From: Methyloglobulus sp. | Lineage (GTDB): Bacteria; Pseudomonadota; Gammaproteobacteria; Methylococcales; Methylomonadaceae | Direction of reading: 5' to 3' | Length of the DNA stretch: 61,571 bases | Assembly (NCBI GenBank): GCA_013141505.1 | Contig: JABFQX010000021.1 | Location: 1-61,571 of the forward strand | In this document: positions 36,479 to 44,558 of the stretch, piece after piece | Layout: each line of letters begins with the position of its first letter | Numbering within the stretch: the first letter of the stretch is position 1 | The notes under the pieces: model-generated | Told to the model about the DNA's origin: nothing | The model's input: the letters and a program-made list of their open reading frames with translations, nothing else | Database searches by the model: none | Program-made: the position numbers and the translations under genes

Positions 36479-37096
36479 TCAAATACTTGCTTTGATGAAC
36501 ATGCTTTTCCACATAAATGGAAATCTACCGCTACCTTTAAACTCGATTATCCGAAAGCCTGATTCTTCAAGCAACTGGGTTAATGTTTTTTTGCTCCAAA
36601 ATTTAATATGCCCTCCATCCCAAAGTGCCTGAAAGTGGTAATCCATTTGACCCGTTATAGCCAACGCTAAATTTTTTAAATAACCATGATAAGGACAAGA
36701 AATAATCAGGTTTCCGCCTTGGCCGTTAGTTAACAAAATGCGTTTGCAAAATTCAACAAATCCCCTTGGACAGTAAAGATGTTCGATGACTTCAGTAGAA
36801 ATAAGGGTATCAAACTGAATATGTTGGAGTGCATCGGGTAACTGCCCGGAAGTAAGATCTTGGACAAAAAATCGATCAGGATTTTGTTTTTTTGCTATTT
36901 TTATGCCACCGACTGAAGCATCTATGCCAAACACATCAATCCCTGCCCGAATTAATCTATTTGTGATTACGCCATTACCACAGCCAATATCAAGGATAGT
37001 TTTGTTGTTACCCAATAGACCTAATAAATCATCATATAAATAATCGTGCGCGGGCGTTGCTCCATCAGACCAGCCGAAATCTTTATAATTATTCAT
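36479..37096 (-). CDS. Class I SAM-dependent methyltransferase
   Basis: A 205-residue Rossmann-fold methyltransferase with motif I ILDIGCGNGVITNRL (about residues 34-48), the acidic loop FGIDASVGGI, and the post-motif region DTLISTEVIEHLYCP. It resembles UbiG/sugar-tailoring methyltransferases. It opens the minus-strand block methyltransferase, WecG-like transferase, deacetylase, radical SAM, GT4 fragment, and ends 10 bp before the next gene. Methylation of a sugar or lipid-linked intermediate is an inference from that context. Confidence 0.8.
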   Translation of the reverse strand: MNNYKDFGWSDGATPAHDYLYDDLLGLLGNNKTILDIGCGNGVITNRLIRAGIDVFGIDASVGGIKIAKKQNPDRFFVQDLTSGQLPDALQHIQFDTLISTEVIEHLYCPRGFVEFCKRILLTNGQGGNLIISCPYHGYLKNLALAITGQMDYHFQALWDGGHIKFWSKKTLTQLLEESGFRIIEFKGSGRFPFMWKSMFIKASI

Positions 37097-37320
37097 GTGC
37101 AGCCTTGTTTGTAGAAATGTACGCCAACTAAACGTTTATACAAACTTATACCGTCGGCATTATATGCCTGTTTTGAAAAGCCTTACAATTAAGACAATTA
37201 TTGGCAGGTTGTTTCTTTAGTGAAGGCTGTTCTGTGTAAGCTAAAATGGTATGATTGGCATGATTTACGAAGCTCAAAAATAAATAACCTACAACAATTA
37301 AACACAAACAAGGGAGAGTC
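37097..37320. other. Divergent intergenic region
   Basis: This 224-bp gap separates the minus-strand block from the plus-strand acetyltransferase gene and must hold promoters for both. It contains no gene. AGGGAGAG just before 37321 is a strong ribosome-binding site for the acetyltransferase. Confidence 0.5.
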
Positions 37321-37878
37321 ATGCTTAGTCTTTTGAAAGAAGATTTAAGAATTTTTAATGAGAAACATGCAGGAGATGGCTTGTTCAGATATTTTTATTA
37401 CCCTGATGTCCGGGTTATTGTCTTGTTTCGGTTATCCCAGTGGTGTTATCAACATTCCCTTAAACCGATTGCCTATCTATTGACCAACTTAAACGACCTG
37501 TTGCACGGTGTCTGGATTGGGCCACGTGTTGTTGCAGGAAAAGGTTTTTCCCTTGGTCATCCACGCGGGGTATTAATAAATCCTGAAACCATTATCGGCG
37601 AATATTGCACTATCATCAATCAAGTGACGCTGGGCGGGCCGTCCGTGGTCATAGAAGATTTCGTTGAGATTGGCGCGGGGGCAAAAGTGATCAGTATGCC
37701 CAACCGGCCCGTAACTGTCGGGGCGCATTCTATTATTGGTGCCGGTGCAGTCGTCACCCGGTCTGTGCCGCCGTTTTCAATTCTTGCCGGTGTTCCGGCA
37801 AAAGTCATCAAAACCAAAAACCTCGCCGATTGGCTTTTGGAACATCCGTATTACAAAAATTGTATCGATAAAAACTAA
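37321..37878 (+). CDS. Serine acetyltransferase-like LbetaH acyltransferase
   Basis: A 185-residue left-handed beta-helix transferase. After a helical N-terminal part (residues 1-55) come hexapeptide repeats from about residue 60: IGPRVVAGKGFSLGHPRGVL, IIGEYCTIINQVTLGG, VEIGAGAKVI, VGAHSIIGAGAVV, ending in the usual LAGVPAKVIKTK. The His in SLGHPRGV fits the acetyl-transfer catalytic histidine. In an eps locus it probably O-acetylates the glycan or makes an acyl precursor. Its stop shares a base with the start of the decayed GT gene (TAATG). Confidence 0.88.
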   Translation: MLSLLKEDLRIFNEKHAGDGLFRYFYYPDVRVIVLFRLSQWCYQHSLKPIAYLLTNLNDLLHGVWIGPRVVAGKGFSLGHPRGVLINPETIIGEYCTIINQVTLGGPSVVIEDFVEIGAGAKVISMPNRPVTVGAHSIIGAGAVVTRSVPPFSILAGVPAKVIKTKNLADWLLEHPYYKNCIDKN

Positions 37879-38117
37879 TGTCAAAAAAAATATTTTTTAC
37901 TCGACGGCGGATGTTTTTTCGCCTTATCGTGTCGATATTGCTCAGTTGTTCCGGATTTTTTTCGCCGATGCGATTGAATTGGTTTCTTGAACATACTGAT
38001 GAAGCCCATGCAATGAGAACGAAAGCCCCCCATTGGATAGCAAAAAACCGTGTTTATAATCCAATTGCTGAAACGGCCTGGAATCAATATCAAAACATCC
38101 TGAAGGTTAACGCATGA
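37878..38117 (+). pseudogene. Glycosyltransferase family 4 relic with large internal deletion
   Basis: After a one-base frame correction in the A-run at 37883-37890, the start reads KNIFYSTADVFSPYRVDIAQ, matching the N-terminus of the intact GT4 at 31726. The sequence then jumps to WFLEHTDEAHAMRTK and ends TAWNQYQNILKVNA, matching the last 45 residues of that enzyme. Roughly 1 kb of the middle is gone. The stop still overlaps the flippase ATG by ATGA, just as in the first copy. Confidence 0.88.
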
Positions 38118-39643
38118 CCAAGCGCTATGGCAGCGAACGCATAAAAAAAGGCCTCACTCATTTTATGCTGGGCAAAGGGGTTTCTGCGATAACAGGATTG
38201 GGTGCTTCGCTACTGGTTATTCGTGTACTTTCTATTGAATCATTCGCGGCATATTCAGTCCTGGTTGCGCTGGTCGATGTGATAGAAACGGTTTCCGGCC
38301 TTGGTTTTGGCCATGCCCTCGTCAGGTATGTACCGGAACTGTACAGTAAACACTTCCAGAAATCATTAGGGCGGTTTGTATTCGGATCATTGGCTTTACG
38401 CACAGGATTCCTCATGCTGATGACGTTGGTGGTGTATGCTTTTTCTGCCCAATTAGCCCCCCTTGTTGGTTTGAGTGATGCGCTTGTAGGGTTTAAAGTC
38501 TTTCTTCTTGTAGTCGTGTTGAGGTCTACGGCACACTTAAGCTCCCTCATTTTGGAATCAACGCTGCATCAAGGTGCAGCCCAGTTCGGTTTTAGCCTAT
38601 CGGCGATGACGCGGTTAATCGGTATGTGCGTCCTGTTATATCGGCATCAAAGTGCATTGGTCGATGTCATTTGGGTCGAGGTTATTGCCGATGGGCTCAG
38701 TTTATTGGTAATGTTGTTCAGCATCAGCAGGGTGGTTTCTTTAAAAAATAAAGACCAACAAAATCCTGAAGATGATGGCTTCTGGTTTCGTAAGCATAGC
38801 AAACAAGTCATTAATTTTGCCCTTTCAGGCTATGCAACCCATCTTGCCATTTCAGCCTATGGTGGCAGCACCAACCGTCTGATCGGTGGTAGCCTGTTAA
38901 CGGTGGGTGCAATGGCTACTTTCGGTTTTGCTCAATCGCTTTATGAATACGTAAGGCGGTATATGCCGGCACAGTTGCTCATCGGTTTGATCAGGCCAAT
39001 CGTTGTGTCCCGTTATTGTGAAAAACGCGATTTTTCGGCTCCTGCCAGTCTTTGCGCCAACATATTGCAAATCAACATCCTGCTTATTGCGGGCGGAATT
39101 GCTTTACTTGTTGTTGGCGGCGGTGACGTGCTGGCACTGATTTCGGGCGGCAAATACAGTGTGGATGCTGTTCCTGTCCTAATTATGTTGTTTGTTGTGT
39201 TGATATTGGATACCCAAAGGCAGCTTCTGGAAGTTCTTGCGGTGACTATTGAAAGGTACGATCACCTGATACTTTCCTACATCTTGCTGTCAGTGTCCGT
39301 GGTTATTGCGGTCTTTTTAGTGCCCACCTTGGGTGCTGTCGCCTTTCCTGTTGCAAATGCGCTGGCTTTGTTAGTCACCAATATGTGGATTCAGCACAAA
39401 CTTAGCAAGGACACTAAATTCCGTATCAGGCACGATTGGGTCGCCATTTTTAAAGTCATCGTTGTGTGTGAAATGGCCTTATTGGTGGGTGATGGCACCA
39501 AATACCTCGGACTGCCTTGGTATTATGCGTTGCTATTATCGACAATTATCTATTCAACCTTGGCTTTTTTGCTATGCGGGAACATGGTACGAAATTTTAT
39601 AAAAGATCTGACTGGTAGAAGCAAAGCGCCTGCTGCAATTTGA
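38114..39643 (+). CDS. Oligosaccharide flippase (MOP/Wzx-like), intact copy
   Basis: A 509-residue polytopic protein with about 12-14 transmembrane helices and the typical N-terminus of PST-type flippases (MTKRYGSERIKKGLTHFMLG ... SFAAYSVLVALVDVIETVSGLGFGHALVRYVPEL). It should move lipid-linked repeat units across the inner membrane for polymerisation. It is the only complete flippase in the locus; the first copy at 32952 is a stump. It ends the exopolysaccharide region. Confidence 0.85.
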   Translation: MTKRYGSERIKKGLTHFMLGKGVSAITGLGASLLVIRVLSIESFAAYSVLVALVDVIETVSGLGFGHALVRYVPELYSKHFQKSLGRFVFGSLALRTGFLMLMTLVVYAFSAQLAPLVGLSDALVGFKVFLLVVVLRSTAHLSSLILESTLHQGAAQFGFSLSAMTRLIGMCVLLYRHQSALVDVIWVEVIADGLSLLVMLFSISRVVSLKNKDQQNPEDDGFWFRKHSKQVINFALSGYATHLAISAYGGSTNRLIGGSLLTVGAMATFGFAQSLYEYVRRYMPAQLLIGLIRPIVVSRYCEKRDFSAPASLCANILQINILLIAGGIALLVVGGGDVLALISGGKYSVDAVPVLIMLFVVLILDTQRQLLEVLAVTIERYDHLILSYILLSVSVVIAVFLVPTLGAVAFPVANALALLVTNMWIQHKLSKDTKFRIRHDWVAIFKVIVVCEMALLVGDGTKYLGLPWYYALLLSTIIYSTLAFLLCGNMVRNFIKDLTGRSKAPAAI

Positions 39644-39828
39644 CCTCGGCACCTAAATAATAATTTGTTTCCCTGGATCCCAAGCCCGGTAAGCTAATGG
39701 TATGGGCTCCTGACCGTTCCCAACGGCATCGCGATGTGACCGAATGGAAGGGTAATTACCACTTAACAGAAAGCGAATAATCCGAGATGAATCCTCCCAG
39801 CCGGACGGGTATGTTGCCTGTCCCTTGA

Positions 39829-40252
39829 TCACAACTCAGCGAATTCCGATTTGCTGAGTTGGTAGCCCTGAAGCCGTTCTTGCAACCGGAACCAACCGTG
39901 CCAAATCGTGTCCCAACCAACCCGCCCAGTGCCTTTGGTGTCGGTAAACCCCCTAACTTTGCTATTGCATAAAACGCCCAGTGTGCAGGCGGTGCTGTTT
40001 TGGGCAAGGGCTTGTTGGGTTCGGTAGAAACCCACAGGATTTTCCATTTATAACCTAAAGGTCATTTATGCCCTCCGGGTACAAGTACCCTTTGGGTATT
40101 CGTCTTCGGTTAGGGTCGCCCCACAGGTCGTTCTGTCCGTATTGTCGGGCTTGTCCAGCCACTCTCTCAGTTGCAATAGGCGCACCGCCAGGAAGGCCGT
40201 AATCACCAGTATCCGTTCCAAGTTCCCAATACTTTGGAAACGTTGCCGCAAC
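39829..40252 (-). pseudogene. IS4/Tn5-type transposase C-terminal relic
   Basis: Pieced together on the minus strand the sequence reads LRQRFQSIGNLERILVITAF, AVRLLQLREW, TLTEDE, then after a 52-bp insert WKILWVSTEP, HWAFYAIAKLGG, and after a frameshift GFTDTKGTGRVGWDTIWHGW and RLQERLQGYQLSKSEFAE. This matches the Tn5/IS4 transposase end (NLERMVSILSFVAVRLLQLR, LQWAYMAIARLGGFMDSKRT, LWEGWEALQSKLDGF). Upstream parts and the catalytic DDE core are absent. The segment 39644-39828 beyond it contains nothing recognisable. Confidence 0.85.
40047..40098 (-). repeat. Short dispersed repeat inserted in the IS4-type transposase relic
   Basis: The insert lies exactly between the codons for TLTEDE and WKILW. 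On the minus strand it starts TACCCAAAGGGTACTTGTAC, continues with CCGGAGGGCATAAATGACC and ends TTTAGGTTATAA. It thus combines two ACCC...GGG words; the second half matches the intergenic copy near 23399-23442. Confidence 0.75.
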
Positions 40253-40519
40253 GCTAATTGATGACCGGTGTTTTTTGCAGGTCAATATGCCGTCGGTAAT
40301 AAAAACCTGACGCGGCGGCATGACTGTCGGCTTTTAATGCTTGTGTGTGTCGTCAAGGTTACTGATTTGATACTGGGTTTGGCCTTTGAACTCTTTGTCT
40401 TTCCAGCCAGTCAGTGAGCCGGTAGAAAAATGTCCGATAGTTGTTTTGACGGGTTCTGCTTGGCTTACAGGTGCCATTACAATGAAACACACAGCGAAGC
40501 CTAAAGATTTGTAAATCAT
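40252..40519 (-). pseudogene. DUF3047 family exported protein, truncated
   Basis: The start at 40519 (MIYKSLGFAVCFIVMAPVSQA) is a signal peptide, followed by FSTGSLTGWKDKEFKGQTQY, the hallmark opening of DUF3047 proteins. One frame shift after DDTH leads to QALKADSHAAASGFYYRRHI and DLQKTPVIN, still DUF3047-like. The gene then runs into the IS4-type relic at about 40252. Only about the first 85 residues of a protein usually over 200 long survive. The family's function is unknown. Confidence 0.75.
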
Positions 40520-40829
40520 TACAAAATCGCCAGTGCTGTTGCAATTTGTCAGCGATAACATTGTGTGTGAGGGATTTTTTTCATGGCATACTGCTTTTTG
40601 AGCACACAATCCGCGTAAAACCGGTTACAGCAAATAATAATCTTAAACAGGTTTTGCTATGCATACCGCGTTCATAAATAAAAGGAACTTTTACACTGCC
40701 CTATTGAAATGGTCTATATTAAGACATTTTCCAACAGGCCAAATTAATGGAATTACTAAATAAAATTCGGATTAGCCTAGTTTATTTTTTTTGATGATAT
40801 ATAATGCCGTCCTCGCCTATGTTATCGAT

Positions 40830-40913
40830 GCCTCGGTGGCGAAATTGGTAGACGCAAGGGACTTAAAATCCCTCGACTTTACGGTCGTGCCGGTTCGACT
40901 CCGGCCCGAGGCA
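40830..40913 (+). tRNA. tRNA-Leu (anticodon UAA)
   Basis: The acceptor strands GCCTCGG and CCGAGGC pair perfectly. D-loop GAAATTGGTAGAC, anticodon loop CTTAAAA (anticodon TAA at 40864-40866), a long class II variable arm, and the T-arm with GGTTCGACTCC are all present. The discriminator is A at 40913 and the 3' CCA is not encoded directly. A dead integrase gene starts about 110 bp downstream, so the 3' end probably served as an attachment site. Confidence 0.96.
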
Positions 40914-41023
40914 CACCAATCTGTTTTTGTTGACTTTGTATCAGAAAAACCGCCTACAAAAAACAACTGGATAGTTTCCTTTTTTCCAGTTTTATATCTG
41001 TTAGTAACAAGCATATTTGTACA

Positions 41024-41181
41024 ATGCTAACAATCAAAGAAATCAACGCATAAAAATCCAAAGACAAATCCTGCAAAGTATCGGACAGGATGCATGTGCA
41101 TACATCAGGCGCATCATCTACCAATTAGCTCAACCGCTTAGAGGTAAACGTAAAACTCTAGCGATTGGCAAGCGGCTAGGC
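41024..41181 (+). pseudogene. P4-type tyrosine integrase, N-terminal relic
   Basis: The frame starts MLTIKEINA, meets a TAA, and continues KSKDKSCKVSDR; integrases of the P4/DUF4102 type start like MLTDKQIRALKPKDKPYKVSD. In another frame shortly after comes IYQLAQPLRGKRKTLAIG, matching the YWRLAYRFxGKRKTLALG element of the same domain. Only the N-terminal DNA-binding part remains and it is broken by stops and shifts. Its place next to tRNA-Leu is exactly where such integrases insert islands. Nothing else is recognised in 40914-41303. Confidence 0.7.
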
Positions 41182-41303
41182 TAACGTAAGGAAACCCAGC
41201 ACATCGAAGCAGCTTAAGCACTGTCTATTTTACGGTTTTCATTTAATGGCAACATGAAAGGATGATAATCACAAGCACCATAGTCTTGCCAATAAATCAA
41301 CCC

Positions 41304-41852
41304 CTAGATCTTGCCATCCAGCCCCATCTGAAAATATTTGTGGATGATTTTGTCCTGATTTTCCAGTAGCCAGTCAATATCCGGGGTATTGGTCATGGCT
41401 TTATGGATGGCTTGCGCCATAGCTTTGCGATGGATGTCGAATAAAATCCGGTGATCCAGATTGTCGTCGGTGATAACGCTGGGGTTAAGCCAGACTGAAC
41501 AGATAATGCCTAGCTCATTGGCTTTTTCTTTGGGAATGTCGCCCGCACGAACCGCATCCAATACGCCATTAGCAATAGCCGCTTGCACCGTACCCATTAA
41601 AATATTGGTGTAACGGCTGTTGCTGACCGTCACTTTGCTTACCATCAGCGTAACCGGGCGGACTTGGATGTCGGTGTTAAGAATGGCGAATACACGGCTG
41701 TGGCCTTTGACCTGATCGCCCGTTAACGTCGCTAGGGCAATACCTACCGGCCCGTCCAACTCGCCGATAACAATTTCGGGCTCCGCTGCCGTGCCCGCAG
41801 GACCGCCAGCCACCAGGGCTTCACCAGTACGCATGATAATTCTTTGATTCAT
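41304..41852 (-). CDS. fae: Formaldehyde-activating enzyme (Fae) homologue
   Basis: A 182-residue homologue of the enzyme that condenses formaldehyde with tetrahydromethanopterin. Family features are GEALV near residue 10, RPVTLMVSKVTVSN (for KPNTLMFNKVTI), and AIANGVLDAVRAGDIPKEKA. The catalytic His17 of characterised Fae (VAHIDLIIG) aligns with Glu24 here (AAEPEIVIG), so this may be a Fae2/Fae3-like paralogue with altered activity. An AGAGG ribosome-binding site precedes the start. It stands alone, with no other C1-transfer genes beside it. Confidence 0.82.
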   Translation of the reverse strand: MNQRIIMRTGEALVAGGPAGTAAEPEIVIGELDGPVGIALATLTGDQVKGHSRVFAILNTDIQVRPVTLMVSKVTVSNSRYTNILMGTVQAAIANGVLDAVRAGDIPKEKANELGIICSVWLNPSVITDDNLDHRILFDIHRKAMAQAIHKAMTNTPDIDWLLENQDKIIHKYFQMGLDGKI

Positions 41853-41940
41853 TAGATGACCTCTTTTAATTGCTAATTCAATGGGATATGTGCAATGGAT
41901 TAGGATAACATGTTTGAACTATTCCCTTAAGGTGGTAATT

Positions 41941-42057
41941 ATGAATTTTCACGTTACCAGCAAACTGGAGCTTGAGTTTGCACATCAATTCGTGACCAGT
42001 CCGACAAGAAGATGTAGGGGAACCGATTATCAAACATTTACCTTATCAGGAAACTAA
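41941..42057 (+). CDS. Possible small protein
   Basis: A 38-codon frame begins with ATG six bases after AAGGTGG, a good ribosome-binding site, and reads MNFHVTSKLELEFAHQFVTS and onward to a TAA. No family is recognised. It may be a fragment of a longer lost gene or a chance frame. The remaining DNA in 41853-42204 shows nothing. Confidence 0.25.
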   Translation: MNFHVTSKLELEFAHQFVTSPTRRCRGTDYQTFTLSGN

Positions 42058-42204
42058 GTGAGCCTTTTCACATCTCAGCTATGGATGTTTTTTGAATTGT
42101 TGCTCAAGGTTTGTAAGCGTTTAACGACCGTTCGCCATTTTAATAAAATGATAAGGCAGATCAATACAATGAATATTAATTGGGTAATATAGTAGGACTA
42201 CGCC

Positions 42205-42897
42205 ATGGAATCATCTAAATCATCAAAAACGGTTTTACTGTTAGTTATCGCGGTATCAATAGTGGCGTTTTTTCTGTTTGATTTACAACAGTACCTTACC
42301 TTGGATACGTTAAAATCAAAGCAAGCGGCTATCGAAGATTATCGCAATACCCACTTTGGGCTGACGGTAGCTTTATACTTTCTTATCTATGTTGCCGTGA
42401 CTGGCTTATCGTTACCAGGCGCTACTATATTGACTTTGGCAGGCGGCGCAATTTTTGGGCTGGTTTGGGGAACGCTGCTTGTGTCCTTCGCATCCACTAT
42501 AGGCGCAACATTGGCCTTCCTGGCGGCACGATTTGTGTTTCGTGATACTGTGGAATCCCATTTTGGCGAACATCTGCACGCTATAAACGAAGGCATTAAC
42601 CGGGATGGTGCGTATTATTTGTTTACTTTGCGGCTGGTGCCGCTATTTCCGTTTTTTATGATTAACCTGGCGATGGGTTTGACGACAATAAAAACTTCGA
42701 CCTTTTACTGGGTCAGCCAAATCGGTATGCTGGCGGGTACGCTTGTTTATGTCAATGCCGGTACCCAGCTAGCAAAGATCGAGTCGGCTTCCGCTATCTT
42801 ATCGCCCGCCTTGGTTGGCTCATTTGCGCTTTTAGGGCTGTTTCCTCTGTTAGCAAAAAAAGTGATTGCGATAATTAATGAGCAAAAATCCTGCTAA
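42205..42897 (+). CDS. TVP38/TMEM64 family membrane protein
   Basis: A 230-residue inner-membrane protein with five to six helices and the family core LSLPGATILTLAGGAIFGLV, GATLAFLAARFVFRD and LVPLFPFFMINLAMGLT. These are DedA-superfamily proteins with a VTT fold. The last 20 bp overlap the following oxidoreductase gene, and this TVP38 plus flavoprotein pairing recurs in many bacteria, suggesting a membrane-linked redox function that has not been defined. Confidence 0.87.
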   Translation: MESSKSSKTVLLLVIAVSIVAFFLFDLQQYLTLDTLKSKQAAIEDYRNTHFGLTVALYFLIYVAVTGLSLPGATILTLAGGAIFGLVWGTLLVSFASTIGATLAFLAARFVFRDTVESHFGEHLHAINEGINRDGAYYLFTLRLVPLFPFFMINLAMGLTTIKTSTFYWVSQIGMLAGTLVYVNAGTQLAKIESASAILSPALVGSFALLGLFPLLAKKVIAIINEQKSC

Positions 42898-44362
42898 ATG
42901 GCTTAAGCCTAAGCATTTCAACAACAATCTGGTTGTTATTGGCGCAGGTTCTGGTGGCTTGGTAACCGCTTATATCGCGGCGACCGCCAAAGCCAAAGTT
43001 ACTTTGGTTGAAAAGCATAAAATGGGCGGTGATTGCCTTAATACTGGCTGCGTTCCCTCCAAAGCCCTCATTCGTTCGGCAAAATGGTTGTCGCAATTAA
43101 AACGGCACGAAGAATTTGGCATTAAGCAAGCCAATGCGGAATTCGATTTTGCCGACATCATGGAACGGGTGCAATCGGTGATTAAAACCGTCGCGCCACA
43201 CGATTCAATCGCACGCTATACCGAGTTGGGCGTGGATGTGGTCGAGGGTGAAGCCAAAATTATTTCACCTACGGAAGTGCAAGTCACAACCCAATCAGGC
43301 ATTAGAACGATCACCACCCGTGCCATCGTTATTGCTGCTGGTGCCAGTCCGTTTGTGCCGCCTATTCCTGGGCTGGACACAATGGCTTATTTAACATCCG
43401 ATACGATTTGGGCTTTAAGAAAACTGCCTAAACGCTTGCTGGTATTAGGTGGTGGGCCGATAGGCAGTGAATTGGCGCAATGTTTTTCCCGCTTAGGTAG
43501 CCAAGTCACGCAAGTGGAAATGGCAGATCGGTTATTAATGCGCGAAGACCCCGACGTATCCGAAGCGGTCATGGCAAAGTTCAGACAAGAAGGTATCGAG
43601 TTAAAATTGGCACACACCGCCAAAGAATTTACTGTTGAAAATGGCGAAAAAATTCTAATCGCGGAGCATCAAGGCCATTCGGTTAAAATCGCGTTCGACC
43701 AAGTATTGATTGCCATCGGCAGAACCGCGAATATAAATGGCTACGGTATTGAGGAACTGGACATTACCCTATCGCCGCGCAAAACCATTGCCACCAATGG
43801 CTTTCAGGAAACCAATTACCCTAATATTTATGCTGTAGGTGATGTTGCAGGCCCTTACCAGTTTACCCATACTGCGGCGCATCAGGCTTGGTACGCCGCC
43901 ATCAATGCCTTGTTTGGGCAATTTAAAAAATTCCGCACCGATTATTCTGTCATTCCGTGGTCAACTTTTACCGATCCCGAAGTTGCAAGAGTCGGCATTA
44001 ATGAGCAAGAAGCGCATGAACAGAATATTGCCTACGAAGTCACCACTTACGCTATCGACGACCTTGACCGTGCAATTGCCGACAGCGAAGCGCACGGCTT
44101 TGTTAAAGTGCTGACCAAGCCTGGGAAAGATAAAATCTTGGGTGTAACCATCGTCGGCGAACATGCGGGAGATTTAATCGCCGAGTTCGTCCTCGCCATG
44201 AAACATGGCTTGGGGCTTAATAAGATCCTCGGAACCATACATATTTACCCAACCTTGGCAGAAGCCAATAAATACGCCGCCGGAGCTTGGAAACGCGCCC
44301 ATGCCCCACAAGGTTTATTGAAATGGGTAGGGCGTTATCATGCGTGGCGGCGGCGGGGATAA
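42878..44362 (+). CDS. FAD-dependent pyridine nucleotide-disulfide oxidoreductase (mercuric reductase-like)
   Basis: A 494-residue class I flavoprotein disulfide reductase. It has the FAD motif VVIGAGSGGLVTAYIAA, the redox-active pair GGDCLNTGCVPSKAL, an NAD(P) motif LLVLGGGPIGSELAQCFSRL, the second FAD motif TNYPNIYAVGDVAGPYQFT, and a C-terminal HIYPTLAEANKYAAG with the catalytic His-Glu region in variant form. There is no N-terminal HMA or lipoyl domain and no C-terminal Cys pair, so true mercuric reductase or E3 function is doubtful. Coupled to the TVP38 gene by overlap. Confidence 0.88.
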   Translation: MSKNPAKWLKPKHFNNNLVVIGAGSGGLVTAYIAATAKAKVTLVEKHKMGGDCLNTGCVPSKALIRSAKWLSQLKRHEEFGIKQANAEFDFADIMERVQSVIKTVAPHDSIARYTELGVDVVEGEAKIISPTEVQVTTQSGIRTITTRAIVIAAGASPFVPPIPGLDTMAYLTSDTIWALRKLPKRLLVLGGGPIGSELAQCFSRLGSQVTQVEMADRLLMREDPDVSEAVMAKFRQEGIELKLAHTAKEFTVENGEKILIAEHQGHSVKIAFDQVLIAIGRTANINGYGIEELDITLSPRKTIATNGFQETNYPNIYAVGDVAGPYQFTHTAAHQAWYAAINALFGQFKKFRTDYSVIPWSTFTDPEVARVGINEQEAHEQNIAYEVTTYAIDDLDRAIADSEAHGFVKVLTKPGKDKILGVTIVGEHAGDLIAEFVLAMKHGLGLNKILGTIHIYPTLAEANKYAAGAWKRAHAPQGLLKWVGRYHAWRRRG

Positions 44363-44496
44363 GGAGCGAAGCGGAATCCGGGATTGATTGTTTTTCAAAT
44401 TTCCATATTCCGTTTCAGTGCATACGGGCTACTTGTAATCGCACTTTGAAGCAATTGCCAACGATTCCATGGGCGCTGCAAAAAATACCGTTAGTT

Positions 44497-44529
44497 GTAA
44501 AAGCTGAGATATAGAGCCGCAGCTTTTAC
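44497..44529. terminator. Bidirectional hairpin terminator
   Basis: GTAAAAGCTG and CAGCTTTTAC form a perfect 10-bp stem between two convergent genes. The A/T-rich outer part of the stem would work as a weak tract in either direction. The rest of 44363-44558 is empty. Confidence 0.6.
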
Positions 44530-44558
44530 GCACGTTAAAAACCCTGTCGGTTTGGGCT

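Noticed and set aside
42878-44362. True mercuric reductase (merA)
   Set aside because: The C-terminal vicinal cysteines and the N-terminal heavy-metal domain are missing, and no mer genes are adjacent.
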